NCBI GenBank assembly: GCA_021325635.1
Contig: JAJPGV010000039.1
Coordinates: 32,156 to 96,155 of the forward strand
Reading direction: 5' to 3'
DNA length: 64,000 nucleotides
DNA from: Chloroflexota bacterium
GTDB lineage: Bacteria; Chloroflexota; JAJPGV01
A program made the position numbers and the translations under genes. The notes under the pieces were generated by a model, which worked only from the letters and a program-made list of their open reading frames with translations, was not told where the DNA came from and searched no databases. Position 1 is the first letter of the stretch, and the number at the start of each line of letters is the position of its first letter. Positions 8,452-15,021 of this stretch are shown here, piece after piece.

Positions 8452-9339
8452 TCAGGCCGACAGCGCTGCCGGTCGCAGCACCAGGACCGGCATACTCGCC
8501 CGCTGCACGACACCGAGGGCCACACTGCCCAGAACCACGCGGGCAACCCCCGAACGTCCATGCGTAGCCATGACAATGGCGGCGGCCTGCTCAGCCTCGG
8601 CCAGCTCAGCAATCGTTGCCGCCGCATACCCCACCAGGGTGTCCGTATCGACAGCCCATCCATCCGAACCAAGCCGCTTTGCCCAGTCCGTGAGATACGG
8701 CTTGGCCTGTTCCACCCACTCCTCGACGTTCAAATAGCCATAGCCGGCTGGGACCTCGTAGGCCACGGCCGGCGGCGGCTCAATAACCTGCACCAGGCTC
8801 AGATTTGCGTCCAGAGCGCGCGCCAATTCTTTGGCCGGAACGAGCGCCTCCTCGGCCAGAGGAGAGCCATCCAGCGGTACGAGAACCGTGGACTTCCGGC
8901 CGTGCACCCATTCATGCTCGCAATGAGCAGGCACGAGCAGCAGAGGACGGCTCGCAAGCCTCAAGACCCGTTCGGCCACGCTGCCGTAGGCCCAGCGTGC
9001 CAGTCCGCCGCGCCCGTGCGTGGACATGACGATGAGGTCTAGGTCATGCGATTTCGCCACGCCATCGATAATCGACGCCGGCTCGCCAGGGAGGACTAGC
9101 GCCTCGGCCGAAACCTGGTCTGCGGCCAGTCGTCGAACCTCGGCCTGCAGCTCCGCTTCGATCTCCGGCTTCTGGTCTAGCTCCCTCTCGATCGCTTCGT
9201 GGGGCGTGGAAGCCCAGGTTCGCACAGCTCGCAGGAGAACGAGGTGGCCACCAGCCACTTTCGCCAGAAAGGCTGCATGAGGCAGAGCCTTACGGGCCAG
9301 GTCCGAGCCGTCCAGCGGCACCAGTATCTTGGCGAACAT
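8452..9339 (-). CDS. Tandem universal stress protein (two USP domains)
   Basis: A 295-residue paralogue of the neighbouring USP. Both halves start with a (I/V)LVPLDGS strand. Both carry complete ATP-binding signatures: STHGRGGLARWAYGSVAERVL in the first and ATHGRSGVARVVLGSVALGVV in the second (Gx2Gx9GS). It is therefore likely to bind ATP at both sites. The protein is cytoplasmic. It lies 25 bases downstream of the frameshifted BON gene and about 205 bases upstream of the other USP, all on the same strand, consistent with one stress transcription unit. Confidence 0.92.
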   Translation of the reverse strand: MFAKILVPLDGSDLARKALPHAAFLAKVAGGHLVLLRAVRTWASTPHEAIERELDQKPEIEAELQAEVRRLAADQVSAEALVLPGEPASIIDGVAKSHDLDLIVMSTHGRGGLARWAYGSVAERVLRLASRPLLLVPAHCEHEWVHGRKSTVLVPLDGSPLAEEALVPAKELARALDANLSLVQVIEPPPAVAYEVPAGYGYLNVEEWVEQAKPYLTDWAKRLGSDGWAVDTDTLVGYAAATIAELAEAEQAAAIVMATHGRSGVARVVLGSVALGVVQRASMPVLVLRPAALSA

Positions 9340-9364
9340 CGCTTGCTCCCGGCGAAGCCCCGGC

Positions 9365-9822
9365 CTAGAGCGGTGTCGCCACGGCGGGCAGGCCGTGGGC
9401 CACGATGTCGTTGGTGACGCCGCGCACCCCTTCGATGGCGCGCACCACTCGTTCCACGTCTCTGCGCTGGCGCTCGGAATCGACCGTACCGGTCAGCCTC
9501 ACCCAGCCGGCCGAGACCGTCGCATGAATGCGTTCACCCGGCAATTGGCGATGGCCACCGAGCTCGCCCCGCACCAGCCGGGCGATGTCCGCATCGGCGT
9601 GTGCCAGGCTCACCGGAAAGCGCACCACAATGTCATTGACAACGTCCTTTACACCCGGGACTCGGTGGGCAGCCTCCTGCGCCGCGGCACGCTGCGCCCA
9701 ATGCTCCACGGTACCCTGCAAGACGACTACACCATGGTCGACCTGGACCGTTATCGATGACGTGGGACCTGGCGGTCCCATTCCAGCTCTCGTACAACGC
9801 ACTGTCGCAGATCAGCGTCCAT
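9365..9822 (-). pseudogene. Protein with two BON domains, apparently frameshifted near its N-terminus
   Basis: The C-terminal 130 or so residues read in one frame and carry two BON domains (ITVQVDHGVVVLQG, then a second ending IEGVRGVTNDIV). The natural N-terminus is in another frame: ATG 9822, preceded by AAGGGGA, encodes MDADLRQCVVRELEWDRQV, typical of BON proteins, then hits TAA at 9751-9753. Joining the two frames near 9763-9768 (a GTCCCACG stretch) with one base restored gives the same spacing as in the intact BON proteins at 39.9 and 50 kb. This is either a true single-base deletion or a sequencing error. A GTG-initiated shorter protein from 9802 is possible but would lose the first helix. 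Confidence 0.65.
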
Positions 9823-9939
9823 AAGTCTCGTCCCCTTTCGGCCGGTCGCTCATCTCGATCATCCGCCGAGGGGCATCAATTCGACGTTGACGCCGAGTGA
9901 AGCGCCCGTCAAATCTGCGCCACGGTAGGAAGGCGGCTG

Positions 9940-10134
9940 TCAGGGGGCCCGGAGCATGAAAATCTGCCGCCGAAACTGGATGATCTTGCGCACGATCTCG
10001 TCGGCTGACTCGAGAACCACCATGCGCTTGGTGTGAGCGAAGGTGATCACCGTGTCAGGCGTCTCCTCCACGGTCTCAATGAGGTCGCTGCTGATGATCA
10101 CCTTGGTGCCATTGAGGCGAGTGACGGCAATCAT
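9940..10134 (-). CDS. FlbD-like protein (orphan)
   Basis: A 64-residue protein: MIAVTRLNGTKVIISSDLIETVE, then ETPDTVITFAHTKRMVVLES and a basic C-terminal helix. This is the FlbD family pattern (TRLNG, DLIE, TPDTVI, vVxEsxdEv). FlbD genes usually lie in flagellar operons, but no flagellar gene is present here. The upstream GTG at 10137 is directly adjacent to the ATG at 10134; neither has a strong ribosome binding site. It follows the acyl carrier protein gene by 32 bases on the same strand. Function outside flagella is unknown. Confidence 0.75.
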   Translation of the reverse strand: MIAVTRLNGTKVIISSDLIETVEETPDTVITFAHTKRMVVLESADEIVRKIIQFRRQIFMLRAP

Positions 10135-10166
10135 CACAGTCGGCGTTGCATCGACCTACATGCGCC

Positions 10167-10427
10167 TCAGCGCTGCACCTCCGCGGCGGAGCGATCCACG
10201 AGGTAGCCTACACAGCCGTCGAGGGTAGACATCCTGAGATAGTCGCGCTCCGGCACGTCGAGCCCAAACAGCTCATTGAGTCCAAGGGCGAAGTTGAGGA
10301 AGTCCATCGAATCCAGGTCGAGATGCTCTCGCAAGTCCTGGCGCGGATCAATTGCCTCCAGGTCGGCCTCGGGCGCCATCCGGCCGAGCATCTCCAGCAC
10401 CCTCTGACGTGTTTCTTCAGAGGTCAT
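10167..10427 (-). CDS. Acyl carrier protein (orphan)
   Basis: An 86-residue acyl carrier protein with DLDSMDFLNFALGLNELFGLDVPERD; the serine of DSMD would take the 4'-phosphopantetheine arm. No fatty-acid or polyketide synthase gene is nearby, so its partner is encoded elsewhere. I chose ATG 10427 because AGGAG precedes it by 11 bases and it begins the first ACP helix; the longer frame from 10580 has no ACP homology. It is followed by the FlbD-like gene. Confidence 0.85.
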   Translation of the reverse strand: MTSEETRQRVLEMLGRMAPEADLEAIDPRQDLREHLDLDSMDFLNFALGLNELFGLDVPERDYLRMSTLDGCVGYLVDRSAAEVQR

Positions 10428-10628
10428 AGCTTTTCGGGCTCCTGCAGTCAAGGAAAAACCCGCCACCGGCGACCGCCGTTCTACAGCCTGCACGTCCTTC
10501 TCCATACCGGCCATGCTCAACACGCCGCCCGGCAGCCCGGCTGGAGTTGATCCGCTTTTTTCGTCCTGTTTACGCAGCAATCACGGCCTGGCGGCAACAC
10601 TTGGAGCAAAAGGCTCGCGAGGCAGAAC

Positions 10629-11795
10629 ATGCAGCGTCTCACTACTTGCAGTCTAGGTCGTGCCTGGGCGCCTTTGCTCGTGGCGATCGCGCTTCTCGCG
10701 GCGGGTCCGCTGGCGGCAAGGGCCAACCAGACGTCGAATAACGCCGTCGTGGTGATGGCGGATACCGGATTCCAACCCATTGCCGTCAACATCCCCGTGG
10801 ATGGAACGGTTACCTGGATCAACCGAGGATCGAGCGTCCACACCGCCACGACAATCGGCGGCGCCCCTCTGCCCTTCACCACCGGCGGACTCGGCCCGGG
10901 AGAGACAACCAGCTTCACCTTCGGAACGTCCGGCCGCTACTATTACACCTCCTCTACGGACTGCCTCAACGGAGTCAACAACGCGGCCTTCCCATGCAGT
11001 ATCAGCTACCTCGTCCAGGTTGGTCCGGCTCCTTCGATCGTGCCCTATGTGCCGGCCACACCCACCCCACAACCCGCAGCTGTGGCTCCGCTGCCAGCGG
11101 TCGAGCAGCCGTCAGCGAGTGGGCTGCCCCAGGCCGCCACTCTTAACATCACGGATACGGGCATTTCCCCACGTTCGGTCAGCATCGCTCTGAATGGCAG
11201 CGTGACCTGGATCGACCAGGGCGGCGCCGTGCATACGGCAACAAGCCTGCCGGGCATCTTCCCCGGATTCGACACCGGCGGTCTGGGCTGGGCACAGAGC
11301 GCCAACGTCGTCTTCACCACCCCCGGCAGGTATGAATACACGTCCGCTCCCGACTGCCTGAACAACAGCTACACGCCCGGCTTCGACTGCGGGCCATACA
11401 CAGTGGAAGTGAGCAGTAGCCCGGTCATCGTCCCGGCGGCTCCAACGCCAGTCCCTACGCAGGCGCCATACCTCGCGGCGCCCGCCCCGAACACGACTGT
11501 TGCTCTGGACGAAGTTGGCGGCTTCCAGCCGTATACCCTGCTCATCAAGGCAGGCCAGATTGTGACGTGGACTAATCGAGGGAGCCTGGTGCACAGTGTG
11601 GTCAGCGACCCAGGCTACATCCCCGCTTTTGACTCAGGCGGGCTTGCCCCAGGCGATAGCTTCTCGGTGACGTTCAGCCAACCGGGCTCTTTTGGCTACC
11701 ATTCGTCGACCGAGCCCATCTACAGCCACGACACCAGCTGCGACTGCACCGTCACCACGTACACACTCAAGGGCGTCGTCCAGGTCTCCAGCTAA
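10629..11795 (+). CDS. Secreted protein with three cupredoxin-like domains
   Basis: A 388-residue exported protein. Residues 1-32 are a signal peptide (LLVAIALLAAGPLAARA). Three repeats of about 105 residues follow, each with VTWINRG or similar, then VHTAT or VHSVV, then an F.(T/S)GGL stretch with GxxxxFxFxxxGxYxYxSxxxxxx. The first and second repeats contain two cysteines late in the domain (STDCLN...PCS and APDCLN...DCG), and the third has CDC. The first-ligand histidine (VHT) is conserved, but the usual Cys-x(n)-His-x(n)-Met loop is not evident, so copper binding is uncertain. Linkers are Pro-rich. It is transcribed divergently from the ACP gene. Confidence 0.75.
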   Translation: MQRLTTCSLGRAWAPLLVAIALLAAGPLAARANQTSNNAVVVMADTGFQPIAVNIPVDGTVTWINRGSSVHTATTIGGAPLPFTTGGLGPGETTSFTFGTSGRYYYTSSTDCLNGVNNAAFPCSISYLVQVGPAPSIVPYVPATPTPQPAAVAPLPAVEQPSASGLPQAATLNITDTGISPRSVSIALNGSVTWIDQGGAVHTATSLPGIFPGFDTGGLGWAQSANVVFTTPGRYEYTSAPDCLNNSYTPGFDCGPYTVEVSSSPVIVPAAPTPVPTQAPYLAAPAPNTTVALDEVGGFQPYTLLIKAGQIVTWTNRGSLVHSVVSDPGYIPAFDSGGLAPGDSFSVTFSQPGSFGYHSSTEPIYSHDTSCDCTVTTYTLKGVVQVSS

Positions 11796-11918
11796 TTTAG
11801 CGCCACAGTCACGCCTTATTCGCACGTTAACGGCGAATTCATCCGCTGTTTGTCGTGGTGCGGACAAGATGAAGAGAGAAGCCACACGCCTCAGAGGCGC
11901 CTTCTTAGGAGCATCGTC

Positions 11919-13049
11919 ATGCGAGCATACCCCCAGAACCTGGCGCAGACTGTCGAGCATCTGCAGCATCGTCCCCCCGACGGGCAGGTCCTGTCTGTCT
12001 ACGCGGACGTCAGCCCGCGGGCACGCACCGAAGAGCGCGTGCTGGTCGCCTTCCGAGAAGAATGCCGGGAGCTGCGCAAAGCCCTTCCGGAAGGCCAGCG
12101 GACGGCTTTCAATCGGGCGGCGCAGCGAGCTGAGCGGCTTCTGGTTGAAGACCGAGCGCCGGCGACGGCGGGCCTGGCCGTCTTCGTTACCGAGACCGGC
12201 AAGGTGTTGGAGCAGGTCGATCTTCCGGACCCCCCACTCCCCGGCATGAGCTGGTCGGTCACGCCACGCCTGGAGCCCCTCGAGGAGGTGCTCGACGACT
12301 ACGAGCGTATAGCCGTGCTGCTGTTCGACAAGGAGCGTGCGCGAATATACACAGTGTTCCTGGGGCAGATCGAAGAACGCCATGAGCTGACGGACGAAGC
12401 GCCTGGGAAACAGGCCACCGGCGAGTGGTTCGGCCTGGCCCAGACCCGTTACGAACGGCATCACATGGACCATGTGCTGCGACACGCCAAGCGCGCCACT
12501 CGGACGCTAATGGACGTCCAGCGCGAGCATCCGTTCGACCGGCTGTTCCTGGCGGGAACCGACGAGGCGCTGGCGGCGCTGCGCTCCCAGCTTCCGTCCG
12601 CGCTGCGCGCGAGGTTGGCTGGTGAGCTCCAACTGGAGCTGTTCGCCCCGGAAGGCGAGGTGCTGGCGGCAGCCCTGCGCCAGGCCGAAGCCGCGGAGCG
12701 CGCTGACGAGCTGCAAGAAGTGGCAAGGCTGTTCGAGGCTGCTCGGCAGCGCTACCCGGCGATCGGCATCGACAGCACCCTTCAGGCGGCCAGCGATGAT
12801 CGCATCCACCGGCTGGTCGTAGCCGACACCTTTGGACCGACCGGTCACGAGTGCCCGCAATGCGGCTTGCTGAGCCAGGCGGACGAGGTGTGCGGCCGCT
12901 GCGGCGCGAAGACCGAGCCGGTGCCGGACCTCAAGGAGGCAGTCGTGCAGCGGAGCCTCAAGGCCGGCGCCAGCATCGAAGTCGTCTCCGGCGAGGCCGC
13001 CGCCCAGCTCATGACCGCTGGCGGAATTGGTGCCTGGACAAGGTATTGA
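11919..13049 (+). CDS. Bacterial eRF1-like (baeRF-type) protein with C-terminal zinc ribbon
   Basis: A 376-residue protein. An N-terminal segment (LSVYADVSPRARTEERVLV) and a central eRF1 domain-3-like core (LDDYERIAVLLFDKERARIY) are followed by HPFDRLFLAGTDE and a late HRLVVADTFGPTG strand. Near residues 320-340 are CPQC and CGRC, a four-cysteine zinc ribbon. The arrangement is that of the baeRF families related to eRF1 and Pelota, proposed to act in ribosome rescue. The usual GGQ peptide-release loop is not present. ATG 11919 has TTAGGAGC 9 bases upstream. A paralogue lies at 53.6 kb. Confidence 0.75.
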   Translation: MRAYPQNLAQTVEHLQHRPPDGQVLSVYADVSPRARTEERVLVAFREECRELRKALPEGQRTAFNRAAQRAERLLVEDRAPATAGLAVFVTETGKVLEQVDLPDPPLPGMSWSVTPRLEPLEEVLDDYERIAVLLFDKERARIYTVFLGQIEERHELTDEAPGKQATGEWFGLAQTRYERHHMDHVLRHAKRATRTLMDVQREHPFDRLFLAGTDEALAALRSQLPSALRARLAGELQLELFAPEGEVLAAALRQAEAAERADELQEVARLFEAARQRYPAIGIDSTLQAASDDRIHRLVVADTFGPTGHECPQCGLLSQADEVCGRCGAKTEPVPDLKEAVVQRSLKAGASIEVVSGEAAAQLMTAGGIGAWTRY

Positions 13050-13204
13050 CCGCGGGCAAACAGCCGCAATCGGCACACCTGCTGCAGCGCGGGGGCTTGT
13101 CTCCCACGGGTTAGCCGGAGCTCCCATGAGAAGGCGAACGGAGACCGGCGGGCCGTAAGAGCTGCATGGGATCAGTCGGGACGCGAACGAGCGGGCGAAT
13201 GGGC

Positions 13205-14353
13205 TCAGGCTGCGCGCTGACGTTCGGCCTGGGGCCTGGCCTCGGCCAGGGCTGTCCTCAGCTCCATGAAACGGGCGATGTCGAGGAGCGTAAGCAGACC
13301 AAGGACTTGCTCCTCATCCATGACCACGACGTAGTCCGCGTGCCTGGAGCCCATCTCCGTCAGAACGTCGGTAAGAAGTCGCTCAGACGGAGAGACGATT
13401 TCCTGCTCGAGCGGATGCATGATAGCTCGCGCAGGCGTCGAGCCCCACAGCTCCCGAGCAACGCGCCGGACCTGTTTCAGATCGGCGATGCCGACCAACT
13501 GCGATGCCTGCATCACCAGCACAGCTCGCTCGCCGTACTGGAGCATGGCAGCGGCTAGATCGGCGACGGCCGCGTCGCCTTCCACCACACGCGGCGAACC
13601 CTTGAGCAACTCGCCGACCTTCACCCCCACGAACGCCGATTGGACGTCCATTGCATGAGTGGTTTGCTCGGTCGCCTGGATCAGAAACCAACCGATGAAC
13701 GCTATCCACAGACCGCCCGCCACGTTTCCGGCAAACAGCTGCAGCATGCCAAGGGCGATGAGCCCATAAGCAACGCCCTTGCCCGCCGAAGCCGCGATTC
13801 GGGTAGCGCGCGCCAAGTCCCGTGTGATACCCCACAGCACCGACCGCAGCACACGGCCACCATCAAGCGGAAAGCCGGGCAGCAGGTTGAAGGCCCCCAG
13901 GATGGCATTGATCAACGCCAGGTATTCCGCCATGGCCGTCAAGGGCAGACTCACCTGGGACGTCAGCAGCGACGCGGCGTACGCTACCCCCGAAACAACA
14001 AAGCTGGCGATGGGCCCCGCGATGGCAACCAGGAACTCCGTCGAAGCTCGCGTGGGCTCGCCCTTCAGCTCAGAGATGCCTCCGAAGACGAACATCGTTA
14101 TGGAGTGCACCTCCAGGCCGTGGGCCCGCGCCACGAGCGAATGGCTCAGCTCATGAACGACGACAGAAGCGAATAGCAAGAGCGCGGAAACGACGGCCAG
14201 GATCCAGGTCGTTGGCCGATCGAGCAGGGGATAGCTCTCCGGGAAGTAGCCTGCGCCGAGGGACCAGGTAACCAGGGCAAAGATCAACAGCCAGCTGGCG
14301 TGAACCCGAATCTCGATGCCCCACACCCGGGCGATACGCAACGAAGCGCGCAT
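13205..14353 (-). CDS. Site-2 protease (M50 family) with C-terminal CBS domains
   Basis: A 382-residue membrane protease. HELSH at residues 67-71 lies in a transmembrane helix and supplies two zinc ligands and the catalytic Glu; NLLPGFPLDGGRVLR supplies the aspartate. About six transmembrane segments are followed by a cytoplasmic pair of CBS-like modules from about residue 245 (VGELLKGSPRVVEGDAAV and AIMHPLEQEIVSPSERL). This is the M50-CBS architecture, in which nucleotide binding by CBS may control intramembrane cleavage. The substrate is unknown; anti-sigma factors are typical for S2P. I prefer ATG 14353, with GGAAGG upstream, over GTG 14359. It converges with the eRF1-like gene. Confidence 0.88.
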   Translation of the reverse strand: MRASLRIARVWGIEIRVHASWLLIFALVTWSLGAGYFPESYPLLDRPTTWILAVVSALLLFASVVVHELSHSLVARAHGLEVHSITMFVFGGISELKGEPTRASTEFLVAIAGPIASFVVSGVAYAASLLTSQVSLPLTAMAEYLALINAILGAFNLLPGFPLDGGRVLRSVLWGITRDLARATRIAASAGKGVAYGLIALGMLQLFAGNVAGGLWIAFIGWFLIQATEQTTHAMDVQSAFVGVKVGELLKGSPRVVEGDAAVADLAAAMLQYGERAVLVMQASQLVGIADLKQVRRVARELWGSTPARAIMHPLEQEIVSPSERLLTDVLTEMGSRHADYVVVMDEEQVLGLLTLLDIARFMELRTALAEARPQAERQRAA

Positions 14354-14504
14354 GTTCACTTCCTTCCCACCGCCTGAGGGCTAGGAGCATGCCCGGAATG
14401 CGATTCCCGGTGCATTCCCTCCGCCCGAAAAACGGATCAGCATTCGCAACGTCCGCTCCGACGGTGCCCCTCCCCCGCCGCCTTCGATCGTTCCCGGCAT
14501 GGTC

Positions 14505-14993
14505 TTAGTCCTTGATAGCAAGCTTCTTCTGCGGCGGCGTAGGGCCCGACGACAGGAGGGTGACGGTGAGCATCCCATCCTTGAGCTTCGCCTCGGCCCT
14601 GTCGGCGTCCACGTCATTGGGCAGACGAAGCGTTCGGGTGAAAGAGCTGGAGTACTGCTCTCTCACAAAGTAGTCTCTCTCGGCGGGCTCCTGCGGCTCG
14701 GTGCGCAAGCGCCGTACGGTGAGGACGTCACCTTCGATCGTGGCTTCAATCTCCTCCGGCTTGGCGCCGGGCAGCCCAATCTTGACGACGATTCGGCCGT
14801 CTTCCTTGAACATGTCGACCGCCGGCTGCAGCTTGCCGGACGGCGGCTCGCACGGCAGCCAATCCCATGGCCACGAGGCGAGTCGCTCCATGACCTCCGC
14901 CAACCTTCGGATCTCTGTTCTCCACGGGTCCCGCATCAGACGATCGAGCTCCAGCAGCGTCAAACGTTCTCGCTTGGTGCTTGTGTCAGCCAT
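14505..14993 (-). CDS. Hsp20 / alpha-crystallin small heat-shock protein
   Basis: A 162-residue protein. The alpha-crystallin domain spans about residues 55-150: AVDMFKEDGRIVVKIGLPGAKPEEIEATIEGDVLTV, then YSSSFTRTLRLPNDVDAD and AKLKDGMLTVTL. The ending PPQKKLAIKD lacks a clear I/V-x-I/V motif. It would bind unfolding proteins as an oligomer in the cytoplasm. AAGGAGGT is perfect but lies 12 bases before ATG 14993 and 4 bases before an in-frame TTG at 15002, so either start could be used. It is 28 bases downstream of the Lon-type gene and on the same strand. Confidence 0.9.
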   Translation of the reverse strand: MADTSTKRERLTLLELDRLMRDPWRTEIRRLAEVMERLASWPWDWLPCEPPSGKLQPAVDMFKEDGRIVVKIGLPGAKPEEIEATIEGDVLTVRRLRTEPQEPAERDYFVREQYSSSFTRTLRLPNDVDADRAEAKLKDGMLTVTLLSSGPTPPQKKLAIKD

Positions 14994-15021
14994 GTGTGCC
15001 AATCAACCTCCTTAGCCGGCC

